This document shows, one piece after another, positions 7,633 to 18,506 of a DNA stretch of 64,000 bases. Positions within the stretch are counted from its first letter, which is position 1, and every line of letters begins with the position of its first letter. Where the stretch lies: NCBI RefSeq assembly GCF_011605345.1, contig NZ_JAAOXM010000006.1, positions 1-64,000 of the forward strand, given 5' to 3'. The translations under genes were made by a program, and so were the position numbers. The stretch comes from Burkholderia sp. D-99. Its GTDB lineage: Bacteria; Pseudomonadota; Gammaproteobacteria; Burkholderiales; Burkholderiaceae. The notes under the pieces are model-generated. The model was not told where the DNA came from. It made no database searches and saw only the letters and a list, made by a program, of their open reading frames with translations.

Positions 7633-9567
7633 TCAGTTGTCGCCGTCCTGCGACTGGCCGGCCGTCGAGCCGTACAGCTTCACCTTCGAGCGATCGCGCA
7701 GCGCGGCAAGATACGCTTCGCCTTCGCTCTGCGCGTCGACCTGCGCCATCTGCTGCTGCGCGGCCGCCAGTTGCTGCGGATCGACCGCCGAACCCGCGAT
7801 CACCGCGTTCACGCGGTAGATCGCATAGCCGTCCGCGCCGAGATCGACACCGACATAGGCCGGCAGCGTCTTTGCGTCGACCTTGTAGACGGCGCTCAGC
7901 GCAGCCGGCGTCAGGCCCTGCGACTGTGTACGCGATACCTTCTGCGCGGCCGCGAACCCGTCGGCCGACTTCGACTTCTGCAACTCGGCGAGCTTCGCCG
8001 CGCCATCCTTCTTCGCGAGTTCCGCGGCCTGCTCGGCGACCACCTTCTGGCGCACGACGTCCTTGATCGCGTCGAGCGCGGGCACGGCAGCCGGCTTGTA
8101 GTCGGTCACGCGCGCCGAGATCAGCGTGTTGTTGCCGACGTCGATCGCCTGCGTGTTGTTCTGGCTCTTCACCGAGTCGTTTGCGAACACGGCGGCCAGG
8201 AATTTCGGATTGTTCAGCGGGCTCGTCGGCGGCAACTGCGGATTCGGCGTCGGCGTGACGGTGGTCGTCTGGATCGTCAGCTTGTACTTGTCCGCGGCCG
8301 GCTGCAGCGTCTTCGCCTTTTCGTAGACGGTGGACGTGAAGCCTTCCGCGTTGTCCGTGAACGCCTTCGATGCGTACTGCTGCTTCAGGTCGACTGCGAT
8401 CTGGTCCTTCACGTCAGCGAACGGCTTGACGGCCGCCGGCTTCACTTCCGTCGCCCTCAGGATGTGGAAGCCCAGATCCGACTGCACGACACCGCTCACG
8501 TCGCCTTGCTTGAGCGCGAACGCGGCATCGTCGAACGCCTTGCCGCCCGCCGTCGAGCCGCGCGTGATGAAGCCGAGGTCGCCGCCCTTCGCGGCCGACG
8601 GTGCGTCCTGCGAGTCCTTCTGCGCGATCTGCGCGAACTGGTCCGGGTGCGCCTTCACGTCGGCAAGCAGTTGCTCGGCCTTCGTCTTCGCCGCAGCCTT
8701 GTCGGCCGCGCTTGCGCTGCCCGCCGCGGCGATGAAGATATGGCTCACGCGAACCTGTGCTTCGGTGCGGAAATGCGTCGGGTTGTCGTCGTAGAACTTC
8801 TTGATGTCCGCATCCGTCGGCTGCGCGCTCGCGGCCGCTGCGGCCGGCGAATACACGAGGTACTGGATCGTCGCGGTCTCCGGCGTCGCGAAGCTCTGCT
8901 TGTGCGCGTCATAGTACGCAGTGAGCTGCGCGTCGGTCGGCTGGACCTTCGCTGCGAAGTCGCTCGTCTTCAGTACGAGCGCCTGCACTTCGCGCTGCTG
9001 CGCGGCGAGTTCGGACAGGCGTTGCGCGAGGCTCTTCGGTGTGAACGCGCTCGACACGATGCTGGCCGGAATCTGCTGCAGCGAGAGGCTGTAGCGCACG
9101 CGCTCCTGATATTGCTCGGGCGTCATCCCCTGGAACGACAGCAGTTGCGCGTAGCGCTCGACGTCGATCGAACCGTCCGGCTTCTTCAGCGACGCGATCA
9201 TCGGGTCGCTCATCAGCGCGTCGCGCACGGCGTTGTCGGATGCGGTCAGGTGCAGGCGTTGGGTCTCGTCTGCCAGCACGCGTTGCTGGATCAGGCCGTC
9301 GAGCACCTGCTTGCGGTGCTCGGGCGTATCGAACATCTTGACGTCGAACTGCCCGCCGAGCGCCTGACGCGCCTGGTCGATCTGCTGGCGGAACGCGCCG
9401 TCGAATTCGACCCGCGTGATCTTGTGCCCGTTGACTGCCGCGACGTTCGCACTATCGTCGAAGAAGCCGCGGAAGCCTTGAATCCCGACGAAACCCAGCC
9501 CCGGCAACACGATCAGGAGCAGGAGCGCCATCATCAGGCGCTGGTGATTACGGAAGAAATCGAGCAT
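7633..9567 (-). CDS. ppiD: Periplasmic folding chaperone / peptidyl-prolyl isomerase
   Basis: A 644-residue inner-membrane-anchored chaperone. A short N-terminus (MLDFFRNHQRLMM) leads into a single membrane helix (about residues 12-31), then a SurA-like N-terminal domain, a parvulin domain around residues 265-370 (RVSHIFI, GGDLGFITRGS, AFALKQGDVSGVVQSDLGFHIL) and a C-terminal chaperone region. PpiD binds newly exported outer membrane proteins near the Sec translocon. It lies downstream of lon and two tRNA genes, the standard betaproteobacterial position. Confidence 0.95.
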   Translation of the reverse strand: MLDFFRNHQRLMMALLLLIVLPGLGFVGIQGFRGFFDDSANVAAVNGHKITRVEFDGAFRQQIDQARQALGGQFDVKMFDTPEHRKQVLDGLIQQRVLADETQRLHLTASDNAVRDALMSDPMIASLKKPDGSIDVERYAQLLSFQGMTPEQYQERVRYSLSLQQIPASIVSSAFTPKSLAQRLSELAAQQREVQALVLKTSDFAAKVQPTDAQLTAYYDAHKQSFATPETATIQYLVYSPAAAAASAQPTDADIKKFYDDNPTHFRTEAQVRVSHIFIAAAGSASAADKAAAKTKAEQLLADVKAHPDQFAQIAQKDSQDAPSAAKGGDLGFITRGSTAGGKAFDDAAFALKQGDVSGVVQSDLGFHILRATEVKPAAVKPFADVKDQIAVDLKQQYASKAFTDNAEGFTSTVYEKAKTLQPAADKYKLTIQTTTVTPTPNPQLPPTSPLNNPKFLAAVFANDSVKSQNNTQAIDVGNNTLISARVTDYKPAAVPALDAIKDVVRQKVVAEQAAELAKKDGAAKLAELQKSKSADGFAAAQKVSRTQSQGLTPAALSAVYKVDAKTLPAYVGVDLGADGYAIYRVNAVIAGSAVDPQQLAAAQQQMAQVDAQSEGEAYLAALRDRSKVKLYGSTAGQSQDGDN

Positions 9568-9671
9568 GCGTGACGGGAAAATTGGACAAAACGACCGATA
9601 TTACAACATACGGGGTGGGACGGGAGAAAAGCAGACGTGCTGCGGTCGAGCACAATGCAACAACCGGGCGC

Positions 9672-9712
9672 ACAAACAACAATGCCCGCACAAGGCGGGC
9701 ATTGTTGTTTGT
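9672..9712 (-). terminator. Terminator after tRNA-Asp
   Basis: A perfect 18-bp inverted repeat (ACAAACAACAATGCCCGC at 9672-9689 and its complement at 9695-9712) with a GC core and A/T-rich ends. It begins directly at the tRNA-Asp CCA end and would stop minus-strand transcription before ppiD. Confidence 0.9.
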
Positions 9713-9713
9713 T

Positions 9714-9790
9714 TGGCGGAGCGGACGGGACTCGAACCCGCGACCCCCGGCGTGACAGGCCGGTATTCTAACCGACTGAACTACCGCTCC
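9714..9790 (-). tRNA. tRNA-Asp (anticodon GTC)
   Basis: A 77-nt cloverleaf with acceptor stem GGAGCGG/CCGCTCC, anticodon arm CCGGC-CTGTCAC-GCCGG giving anticodon GTC, T arm GCGGG-TTCGAGT-CCCGT and an encoded CCA end. It is 23 bp downstream of tRNA-Val on the same strand and probably shares its transcript. Confidence 0.98.
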
Positions 9791-9813
9791 TTGGTCTGGC
9801 TGAATCAGGAAAC

Positions 9814-9889
9814 TGGTGGGTGCTGAGGGGTTCGAACCCCCGACCTACGCCTTGTAAGGGCGCCGCTCTACCAGCTGAGCTAAGCACCC
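9814..9889 (-). tRNA. tRNA-Val (anticodon TAC)
   Basis: A 76-nt cloverleaf with acceptor stem GGGTGCT/AGCACCC, anticodon loop CTTACAA giving TAC, T arm GGGGG-TTCGAAC-CCCTC and an encoded CCA end. It is the first tRNA of the pair between lon and ppiD. Confidence 0.98.
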
Positions 9890-10026
9890 GTTTCCGATTC
9901 GTTCTGGCTGCGATCTGCGTTTCGGCATCAACAACCAGCGAGCCCGCAAGTTTAATTCATCCCCGATCATTTTGCAAAGCCCGGGCGTTAATTTTTTTAA
10001 CGCGCGCGCGCACGATTCCGATACGC

Positions 10027-10057
10027 ATAAAAAAACCCGCGGCCACGCCGCGGGTTT
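10027..10057 (-). terminator. Intrinsic terminator of lon
   Basis: Stem AAACCCGCGG (10033-10042) with its complement CCGCGGGTTT (10048-10057); on the minus strand it is followed by a U-rich run (plus-strand ATAAAAAAA, 10027-10035). Confidence 0.92.
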
Positions 10058-10093
10058 CGTGAACAACCGTCAGAACAGACGGCGTCCTAATGC

Positions 10094-12517
10094 TTAGTGC
10101 TTGACGAATTCCGTCGAGCCGGCATCCTTCGCCGCATCGGCGACCGGTGCCGCCGCCTTCGCCTCTTCTTCCGGCGGCAGCGGGGTCGGCGAACGCTCGA
10201 GCGCGAGTTCAAGCACCTTGTCGATCCAGCGGACCGGCACGATCTCGATCGCGTTCTTCACGTTGTCCGGAATCTCGGCGAGATCCTTCACGTTCTCTTC
10301 CGGGATCAGCACGAGCTTGATGCCACCGCGATGCGCTGCGAGCAACTTCTCCTTCAGGCCGCCGATCGGCAGGACTTCACCACGCAGCGTGATTTCGCCC
10401 GTCATCGCGACATCGGCACGCACCGGGATACCCGTCAGCACCGATACCAGCGCGGTCGTCATCGCACCGCCGGCGGACGGACCGTCCTTCGGCGTCGCAC
10501 CTTCCGGCACGTGGATGTGGATGTCCTGCTTCTCGAACGCCTCGTCCTTGATGCCCAGACGCCGCGAACGCGAGCGCACGACCGAACGTGCGGCCTCGAC
10601 CGACTCCTTCATCACGTCGCCAAGCGAACCCGTACGGATCACGTTGCCCTTGCCCGGCATCACCGCGGCTTCGATCGTCAGCAGATCGCCACCGACTTCC
10701 GTCCACGCGAGGCCCGTCACCTGACCGACCTGGTTTTCCTTCGCCGCGAGGCCGAAGTCGTACTTACGCACGCCGAGGAAGGTATCGAGGTTCTCGCCGT
10801 CGACCTTGATCGCGCCCGATGCCTTCTTCAGCAGCAGCATCTTCACGACCTTGCGGCAGATCTTCGACACTTCCCGCTCGAGCGAACGCACACCGGCTTC
10901 GCGCGTGTAGTAGCGGATGATGTCGCGGATCGCCTGCTCGGTGACTTCGATCTCGCCTTCCTTCAGCCCGTTGTTCTTCTTCTGCTTCGGCAGCAGGTAA
11001 CGCTGGGCAATGCTGACCTTCTCGTCTTCCGTGTAGCCCGACAGACGGATCACTTCCATCCGGTCGAGCAGCGGCGGCGGGATGTTCAGCGAGTTCGACG
11101 TCGCGACGAACATCACGTCCGACAGGTCGAAGTCGACTTCGATGTAGTGGTCGGCGAACGTGTGGTTCTGTTCCGGATCGAGCACTTCGAGCAGCGCCGA
11201 CGACGGATCGCCGCGGAAATCCATGCCCATCTTGTCGACTTCGTCGAGCAGGAAGAGCGGATTGCGCACGCCGACCTTCGTGAGGCTCTGCAGGATCTTG
11301 CCCGGCATCGAACCGATGTACGTGCGACGGTGGCCGCGGATCTCGGCTTCGTCACGCACGCCGCCGAGCGCCATCCGGACGAACTTGCGGTTCGTCGCAC
11401 GGGCGATCGACTGGCCGAGCGAGGTCTTGCCGACGCCCGGGGGCCCGACGAGGCACAGGATCGGCGCCTTGACCTTGTCCACGCGCTGTTGCACCGCGAG
11501 ATACTCGAGGATCCGTTCCTTCACCTTCTCGAGGCCGAAGTGATCCTCGTCGAGCACCTGCTCGGCGTTCGACAGGTCGTTGTTGACCTTGCTCTTCTTG
11601 CGCCACGGCAGGCCGATCAGCGTGTCGATGTAGTTGCGCACGACGGTGGCTTCCGCCGACATCGGCGACATCAGCTTCAGCTTCTTCAGCTCGGCGTCGG
11701 CCTTCTTCTTCGCTTCCTTCGGCATGCGCGCGGCGTTGATGCGCTTCTCGAGTTCCTCGAGATCGGCACCCTCTTCGCCTTCGCCCAGTTCCTTCTGGAT
11801 CGCCTTGACCTGTTCGTTCAGGTAGTACTCGCGCTGGCTCTTTTCCATCTGGCGCTTCACGCGCCCGCGGATGCGCTTTTCGACCTGCAGGATGTCGATC
11901 TCGGCTTCGAGCTGCGCGAGCAGGTGCTCGAGGCGCTCGATGACCGGGAACATCTCGAGGATGTGCTGCTTCTGGTCGAGCTTCAGCGGCAGGCGCTCGG
12001 CGATCATGTCGGCGAGGCGGCCTGCTTCGTCGATACCCGACAGCGACGTGAGGATCTCCGGCGGGATCTTCTTGTTCAGCTTCACGTACTGGTCGAACTG
12101 CGACACGATCGCGCGGCGCAGCGCTTCCGTTTCAGCACTGTCGGCATGATCGGGCTCGAGCGGCATCACGTCGCAGGAGAATTGCGTTTCCTGCTCTTCG
12201 ATCGACAACGCCTTCGCGCGCTGCAAGCCCTCGACGAGCACCTTCACGGTGCCGTCCGGCAGCTTCAGCATCTGCAGGATGTTGGCGATACAACCGACCT
12301 CGTACATGTCCTTTTCGGTCGGTTCGTCCTTGGCCGCGGTTTTCTGGGCGACGAGCATGATGTGCTTGCCGCCTTCCATCGCTGCTTCGAGGGCCTTGAT
12401 CGATTTCGGCCGGCCCACGAAGAGCGGAATCACCATGTGCGGGAAAACGACGACATCCCGCAGCGGCAGCAGCGGGAGCGTGATGCGTTCCGGCGGGAGA
12501 AGTTGGGTGCCTGACAT
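10094..12517 (-). CDS. lon: ATP-dependent Lon protease
   Basis: Lon, 807 residues, degrades misfolded and regulatory proteins in the cytoplasm. The N-terminal substrate-binding domain ([22 protein letters not shown]) is followed by a coiled-coil linker, an AAA+ module with Walker [12 protein letters not shown] and Walker [12 protein letters not shown], and a C-terminal protease domain with the catalytic serine at residue 681 in DGPSAGG and the partner lysine about 43 residues later in [14 protein letters not shown]. The N-terminal domain and both catalytic residues are intact. It lies 197 bp downstream of clpX, from which a terminator separates it, so it probably has its own promoter. Confidence 0.98.
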   Translation of the reverse strand: MSGTQLLPPERITLPLLPLRDVVVFPHMVIPLFVGRPKSIKALEAAMEGGKHIMLVAQKTAAKDEPTEKDMYEVGCIANILQMLKLPDGTVKVLVEGLQRAKALSIEEQETQFSCDVMPLEPDHADSAETEALRRAIVSQFDQYVKLNKKIPPEILTSLSGIDEAGRLADMIAERLPLKLDQKQHILEMFPVIERLEHLLAQLEAEIDILQVEKRIRGRVKRQMEKSQREYYLNEQVKAIQKELGEGEEGADLEELEKRINAARMPKEAKKKADAELKKLKLMSPMSAEATVVRNYIDTLIGLPWRKKSKVNNDLSNAEQVLDEDHFGLEKVKERILEYLAVQQRVDKVKAPILCLVGPPGVGKTSLGQSIARATNRKFVRMALGGVRDEAEIRGHRRTYIGSMPGKILQSLTKVGVRNPLFLLDEVDKMGMDFRGDPSSALLEVLDPEQNHTFADHYIEVDFDLSDVMFVATSNSLNIPPPLLDRMEVIRLSGYTEDEKVSIAQRYLLPKQKKNNGLKEGEIEVTEQAIRDIIRYYTREAGVRSLEREVSKICRKVVKMLLLKKASGAIKVDGENLDTFLGVRKYDFGLAAKENQVGQVTGLAWTEVGGDLLTIEAAVMPGKGNVIRTGSLGDVMKESVEAARSVVRSRSRRLGIKDEAFEKQDIHIHVPEGATPKDGPSAGGAMTTALVSVLTGIPVRADVAMTGEITLRGEVLPIGGLKEKLLAAHRGGIKLVLIPEENVKDLAEIPDNVKNAIEIVPVRWIDKVLELALERSPTPLPPEEEAKAAAPVADAAKDAGSTEFVKH

Positions 12518-12651
12518 TTCATTTCCCCATGAGTGGAATCAATTGTTCGGTAATTGAGGCCGCCACAACGAATTGCAAGCCTTCAAGTGCGGGAAATATT
12601 CGGTAAGAAAGTAACCACCGCGTTTCGAGTCAGAGTTACCCACAAGATAAA

Positions 12652-12691
12652 CGAAAAAAAGCCGCCCACGGTCTCATGAACGGCCTTTTTC
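12652..12691 (-). terminator. Probable terminator of clpX
   Basis: On the minus strand the sequence reads AAAAAGGCCG, a 16-base loop, CGGC and then seven T. The GC stem is short with one bulge, but the flanking A and T runs pair and the position just after clpX fits. Confidence 0.7.
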
Positions 12692-12714
12692 GCAGAACAT
12701 CGTCGGCAAGCCGG

Positions 12715-13986
<1,272 letters not shown>

Positions 13987-14150
13987 GAATGTAGAGCCTC
14001 CGGACAGGTAAATGACATGATACGCCGAATGCTCCGGACGCCGCGCCTAGGGCGCGACCGGAGCCGGCCGGATGCGCTTGCCGCAGATGCTCTGGGCGTG
14101 CGGAACATCGCAAGGGTGCCGCGCGAATCGGGGCGGCACCCCACTTAAGT

Positions 14151-14804
14151 TCACGGGCGCTTCAACAGCACCTGATCGATCAGCCCGTACGCCTTCGCAT
14201 CTTCGCTCGACATGAAGTTATCACGGTCGGTGTCGCGCGCGATGCGCTCGACGTCCTGGCCCGTGTGCTGCGCGAGCAACTGGTTCAGCCGCTCCTTCAG
14301 GTAGAGGATTTCGCGTGCCTGGATCTCGATGTCGGATGCCTGGCCGCGTGCGCCGCCGAGCGGCTGGTGAATCATCACGCGCGAGTTCGGCAGCGCGAAA
14401 CGCTTGCCCTTCGCGCCCGACGCGAGCAGGAACGCACCCATGCTGGCCGCGAGGCCCATGCACAGCGTCGACACGTCCGGCTTGATGAACTGCATCGTGT
14501 CGTAGATCGCCATCCCGGCCGATACCGACCCGCCCGGGCTGTTGATGTACAGGCTGATGTCCTTGTCGGGATTCTCGCTCTCGAGGAACAGCAGCTGCGC
14601 GACCACGAGGTTGGCGGTCTGGTCGTTCACTTCGCCGACCATGAACACCAGGCGCTCCTTCAGGAGACGCGAATAGATATCGTACGAACGCTCGCCGCGG
14701 CCGCTCGTTTCGACGACGATCGGCACCAGCCCCAGCGCTTGCGCCTCGAAACCTTGCGGCGCGTTCGAAGCAAGCATGTCCAGCAATTCAGCGCGAGTGA
14801 TCAT
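14151..14804 (-). CDS. clpP: ClpP, proteolytic subunit of Clp proteases
   Basis: A 217-residue serine peptidase that forms the double-heptameric chamber used by ClpX and ClpA. The catalytic triad is visible as Ser121 in GLAASMGAF, His146 in MIHQPLGG and Asp195 in DTDRDNFM, matching the E. coli precursor with a ten-residue offset. The N-terminal segment before about residue 25 is expected to be a removable propeptide. It lies 163 bp upstream of clpX. Confidence 0.98.
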   Translation of the reverse strand: MITRAELLDMLASNAPQGFEAQALGLVPIVVETSGRGERSYDIYSRLLKERLVFMVGEVNDQTANLVVAQLLFLESENPDKDISLYINSPGGSVSAGMAIYDTMQFIKPDVSTLCMGLAASMGAFLLASGAKGKRFALPNSRVMIHQPLGGARGQASDIEIQAREILYLKERLNQLLAQHTGQDVERIARDTDRDNFMSSEDAKAYGLIDQVLLKRP

Positions 14805-14888
14805 TCAATGAACCTTGTTCGAATGGAAAATTGAACGGAAGGAAGCCGCCCGCTCAATCGCCATATTAATGGCAACCGTGCGCTTGAC

Positions 14889-14932
14889 GTAAAAACGGCG
14901 TGCGGGCCGTCGCTCCGACAGCCGGCACGCCG
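14889..14932 (-). terminator. Intrinsic terminator of tig
   Basis: Arms CGGCGTGC (14896-14903) and GCACGCCG (14925-14932), extended by a GGC/GCC pair inside; on the minus strand the hairpin is followed by TTTTTACG. It lies in the 140-bp gap between tig and clpP, so clpP may be partly uncoupled from tig. Confidence 0.85.
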
Positions 14933-14944
14933 CTAGAGCAACAC

Positions 14945-16291
14945 TTACGCTTGCGCCGATGCGCTCGCGAGTGCTTCGAAGCTCACTTCCTTGTCCGTCA
15001 CCTTCGCCTTGCCCAGCACGAAATCGACGACGTTGCTTTCAACGACGAACGCTTCCATCTCGGCGAGGCGCTGCTGGTTCGAATAATACCAGCGGACCAC
15101 TTCCTTCGGGTCTTCGTAGCTCTTCGCGAACTCGTCGACTTCCGCGCGGATCTGTTCCGGCTTCGCTTCGAGGCTGTTCGACTTCACGAGCTCGGCCAGC
15201 ACGAGGCCCAGCTTCACGCGGCGTTCTGCCTGCTCGGTGAACATCTCGGCCGGGATCGGTGCATCCTTCGCGTTCGGCACGCCACGCTGCGCCAGATCCT
15301 GGCGAGCCATTTCGACGAGGCGTTGCTGGTCCTGCTCGATCAGCGCCTTCGGCACGTCGAGTTCGGAGATCTTCAGCAGCGCGTCCATCACCTGGTTCTT
15401 GACGATCGATTGCGTGCGGCGCTTCGCTTCACGCTCGAGGTTTTCCTTGATCTCGCCGCGCATCTTCGTGAGATCGCCGTCTTCGATGCCGAGCGACTTC
15501 GCGAATTCACCGTCGATTTCCGGCAGGTGCGGCCACTCGATCTTCTTCATCGTGACCGTGAACTGGGCCGTCTTGCCGGCCACGTCCTTGCCGTGGTAGT
15601 CGTCCGGGAACTTCAGGTCGAACGTGCGTGCTTCGCCGACCTTCAGGCCCAGCGCCGCGGTTTCGAATTCCGGCAGCATGCGGCCTTCGCCGAGCACGAA
15701 CGGGAAATCTTCGGCCGTGCCGCCCTGGAACGCGACGTCGTCGATCTTGCCGACGAAGTCGACCGTCACGCGGTCGCCGTCCTTGGCTGCGGTATCCGCG
15801 CCGCCGTCGCCGTGCTCGCCTGCTTCGCCACGTGCGTGGAAGTGCACGCGCTGCTTGCGCAGGATGTCCAGCGTGCGATCGATTTCGGCGTCGCCGATCG
15901 ACGTGGTCGAGCGCTCGACTTCAGCCGTCGCCAGATCGCCGATCTTGACTTCCGGGTAGACCTCGAACGTCGCGTCGAACGCGTATGCATCTTCAGCCTG
16001 CTCCTGCTTCGGCTCGAAGCTCGGCTGGCCGGCGACGCGCAGGTTTTCCGCGCGGCTGATCGTGAAGAATTCCTGGCCGATCTTGTCGCTCAGCACTTCC
16101 GCCTCGACCTGGCCCGCGTATTGTTGCGCGACCATCTTCACCGGCACCTTGCCCGGGCGGAAACCCGGCATGCGCACGGTCTTCGCGAGTTTATGGATAC
16201 GGGCGTCGATTTCCTTCTGCACGGTGTCTTTCGGCAGGGAAATCGTCACGCGGCGTTCAAGCTTGCCGAGGTTCTCAACAACGTTAGCCAT
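14945..16291 (-). CDS. tig: Trigger factor, ribosome-bound chaperone
   Basis: Trigger factor, 448 residues. The N-terminal ribosome-binding domain carries the docking-loop signature GFRPGKVP, followed by an FKBP-type isomerase domain ([36 protein letters not shown]) and the helical C-terminal chaperone arms. It binds nascent chains at the ribosome exit. The ATG at 16289-16291 gives the standard start [15 protein letters not shown]; the longer open frame upstream is not typical of the family. Confidence 0.97.
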   Translation of the reverse strand: MANVVENLGKLERRVTISLPKDTVQKEIDARIHKLAKTVRMPGFRPGKVPVKMVAQQYAGQVEAEVLSDKIGQEFFTISRAENLRVAGQPSFEPKQEQAEDAYAFDATFEVYPEVKIGDLATAEVERSTTSIGDAEIDRTLDILRKQRVHFHARGEAGEHGDGGADTAAKDGDRVTVDFVGKIDDVAFQGGTAEDFPFVLGEGRMLPEFETAALGLKVGEARTFDLKFPDDYHGKDVAGKTAQFTVTMKKIEWPHLPEIDGEFAKSLGIEDGDLTKMRGEIKENLEREAKRRTQSIVKNQVMDALLKISELDVPKALIEQDQQRLVEMARQDLAQRGVPNAKDAPIPAEMFTEQAERRVKLGLVLAELVKSNSLEAKPEQIRAEVDEFAKSYEDPKEVVRWYYSNQQRLAEMEAFVVESNVVDFVLGKAKVTDKEVSFEALASASAQA

Positions 16292-16678
16292 GGCTTCAAT
16301 CGTCCTAAAATTATTCGAGCGAATCGGGTTTTCCTTGCCGTGCCTGCCTGCGGCGTGATGTGCGTTACATACACTCGCCGCGCCGGAGCGCCACGCCATC
16401 CCTGCACGCGCCGGATGGCTAGCGCAAGCGGCTCGGAGCACGGCTTTGGCCGGAAGAATCGACTATTCTAGCAAACAATTTTCCTCACACACGCCAGATC
16501 GGCACGACGCGCGTGCGTCTGCGCCGCGTCGGCAGCCCTTTGCACGGCCATGCGCGCGGATCGCCGCTATGCCGCACGCCGTATCCACCACGTGCCCGCC
16601 ATCCTGTAAGCTCCGAATGAGGGTGCGCCGCCGTCGCCCCCAATATTCCTCACACAAATCACGCCTTCCGGAGACACC
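16292..16678. other. Intergenic region between divergent tig and glycerate kinase
   Basis: 387 bp holding the 5' regions of two divergent genes. A weakly AT-richer stretch lies next to tig (16300-16330) and another at 16460-16490. I see no convincing repeat, RNA gene or additional coding region. Confidence 0.6.
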
Positions 16679-17824
16679 ATGCCGCAACACCCGTCCGCGC
16701 CTGTCGTCGTCATCGCGCCCGATTCGTTCAAAGGCTCGCTTTCCGCCGAGCAGGTCGCGGACGCGATCGCCACCGGCATCCGCCGCGCCAGGCCCGACGC
16801 CGTCGTGCGCTGCTGCCCGATGGCCGACGGCGGCGAAGGCACGCTCGACGCGATGCTGGCAGGCGGCGGCTCGCGGCGCGCGCTGCGGGTGGCCGGTGCG
16901 TCGCTCGCGGCACGCGACGCGGCGGTCGGCGTGATCGACGCGCGCACCGCGATCGTCGAAACGGCCGAGATCGTCGGCATTACGGATCCGGTCGGCATGA
17001 GCGTGCCGGTCGACGCGCGCAGCACGCGCGGAATGGGCGAGGCGATCCGCACGCTGCTCGACGAAGGCGTGCGCCGCTTCTTCGTCGCGCTGGGTGGCAG
17101 CAGCACCAACGACGCAGGCGCCGGGCTGCTCGCGGGCCTCGGCCTGCAATGCTTCGATGCGGGCGGCCAGCCCGTCGAGCCCGTACCGTCGCGGCTCGCC
17201 GACATCGCGCGCATCGACGCGTCGGGGCTCGACGCGCGCCTGAAGGAAACCGAATTCATCGGTATGTCCGACGTCGACAATCCGCTGACGGGCACGCACG
17301 GCGCAACCGCCGTGTTCGGCCCGCAAAAGGGCGTGACGCCCGAGCACGTTGCGACCCTCGACGCCGCGCTCGCCCACTTCGCCGACCTGCTCGAAGCCGC
17401 GCTCGACCGTCGCAGCCGCGACCTGCCGGGCGCCGGTGCCGCGGGCGGCCTCGGTTTCGCGCTGCACATGCTCGGCGCGCAGTTCGAAGCGGGTGCCGAA
17501 GTGGTCGCGCGGCAGGTCGGGCTCGACGGGGCGCTCGCCGGCGCCGACTGGCTGATTACCGGCGAAGGCCGCTCCGACGTACAGACGCTGCACGGCAAGG
17601 CGCCGTTCATCGCGTGCCGCCACGCGCAAGCCGCGGGCGTACCCGCGTCGCTGCTGTCCGGCGCGGTCGACCCGGCCGCGCTGCCGCGCCTGTCCGAACA
17701 TTTTTCCGGCTGCTTCTCGCCGGCTCCCGGGCCGATCACGCTCGACGTCGCGATCCGCGACGCGGCCAATCTGCTCGCGAACGAAGCGGAGCAATTGACA
17801 CGCCTGAAGTACGGCGCACACTGA
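16679..17824 (+). CDS. Glycerate kinase (GarK/GlxK family)
   Basis: A 381-residue glycerate 2-kinase-type enzyme that phosphorylates D-glycerate to feed glycolysis. Family landmarks are the N-terminal IAPDSFKGSLSAEQVADAI, ADGGEGTLDAML, the glycine-rich ALGGSSTNDAGAGLLAGLG and the C-terminal DWLITGEGRSDVQTLHGKAP. It starts 5 nt after the upstream ACACC with a usable GGAG at about 16669. A MarR-type regulator follows after 62 bp on the same strand. It may receive glycerate from the reductase encoded at 48 kb, but the two are far apart. Confidence 0.92.
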   Translation: MPQHPSAPVVVIAPDSFKGSLSAEQVADAIATGIRRARPDAVVRCCPMADGGEGTLDAMLAGGGSRRALRVAGASLAARDAAVGVIDARTAIVETAEIVGITDPVGMSVPVDARSTRGMGEAIRTLLDEGVRRFFVALGGSSTNDAGAGLLAGLGLQCFDAGGQPVEPVPSRLADIARIDASGLDARLKETEFIGMSDVDNPLTGTHGATAVFGPQKGVTPEHVATLDAALAHFADLLEAALDRRSRDLPGAGAAGGLGFALHMLGAQFEAGAEVVARQVGLDGALAGADWLITGEGRSDVQTLHGKAPFIACRHAQAAGVPASLLSGAVDPAALPRLSEHFSGCFSPAPGPITLDVAIRDAANLLANEAEQLTRLKYGAH

Positions 17825-17886
17825 CCGTTGACCCGAACGCGCGATACAGGAACAATCGGGCCCGCCCTTTTTCTTCAGGATTCGAC

Positions 17887-18336
17887 ATGAAAGGCCGTCA
17901 AGCCGGGCTCGATCAGTTTCTGACCTATCGCCTCCACGCGCTCACGAAGCGATCCGACCGCGGGATCGGCGAGGTGTACCGGCACAAGCTCGACATCTCG
18001 CTACCCGAGGCGCGCGTGATCGCCGCCGTCGGCGCCTTCGGCCCGTTCTCGATCATGGATCTCGCGCGCCACACCAATCTCGACAAGAGCCAGGCGAGCC
18101 GGGCGGCCGAGGCGCTGCTGCGCCAGGGGCTGCTCGAACGCAGCGCAAGCGAGGAAGATGGCCGGATCGTGTTGATCGCGCTGACCGCCGACGGCCGCGC
18201 GCTGCATCGCAAGATCATGCCGATCGTGCGCAAGTGGAACGACGGCTTGCTCGCATGCCTGTCCGACAGCGAACGCCAGACATTCGAACGGCTGCTCGAC
18301 AAGGTCGTCGCGCACGCGACCGAGCGGGACGACTGA
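17887..18336 (+). CDS. MarR-family transcriptional regulator
   Basis: A 149-residue winged-helix repressor. The DNA-binding core spans about residues 40-105: FSIMDLARHTNLDKSQASRA as helix-turn-helix and the wing LLERSASEEDGRIVLIALT with the Asp-Gly-Arg turn typical of MarR proteins. Terminal helices should form the dimer interface. It lies 62 bp behind the glycerate kinase gene on the same strand. The effector and targets cannot be read from sequence. Confidence 0.9.
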   Translation: MKGRQAGLDQFLTYRLHALTKRSDRGIGEVYRHKLDISLPEARVIAAVGAFGPFSIMDLARHTNLDKSQASRAAEALLRQGLLERSASEEDGRIVLIALTADGRALHRKIMPIVRKWNDGLLACLSDSERQTFERLLDKVVAHATERDD

Positions 18337-18381
18337 GCGACAACACAGGCACGGCGCCCGTCGTATTGATCAGATGAATTC

Positions 18382-18426
18382 GGCGGGCCGCCCCGGTCGC
18401 CTGGCCGGCGACGCGGGCGGCCCGCC
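18382..18426. terminator. Long GC-rich hairpin between convergent genes
   Basis: An outer perfect 12-bp stem (GGCGGGCCGCCC at 18382-18393, complement at 18415-18426) encloses a second 6-bp stem (GTCGCC at 18396-18401, GGCGAC at 18407-18412) around the loop TGGCC. It lies between the convergent MarR and PanE-like genes. No T run follows, so it may block read-through or protect 3' ends rather than terminate by itself. Confidence 0.6.
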
Positions 18427-18506
18427 TTGCGTCATGCGCTGCGCGCTGCAACCGGATTGCAGCGCTCCCCCTCACCGACATCGCGCATGCAACGGCCTCG
18501 CCGGCG

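Noticed and set aside
7612-9573. A 653-codon open frame antisense to ppiD
   Set aside because: It covers ppiD exactly, has low-complexity composition and no start signal; ppiD has clear domains.
9714-9889. tRNA pair as an integration site of a genomic island
   Set aside because: Both tRNAs are intact, no duplicated 3' end or integrase gene is near, and the flanking gene order is the conserved one.
10097-12514. An 805-codon open frame antisense to lon
   Set aside because: Shadow of lon with arginine/histidine/aspartate-rich composition and no domain similarity.
12581-12587. CTTGAAG on the minus strand upstream of lon, similar to a heat-shock sigma -35 element
   Set aside because: No matching CCCCAT-type -10 element at the right distance, so I do not call a sigma-32 promoter.
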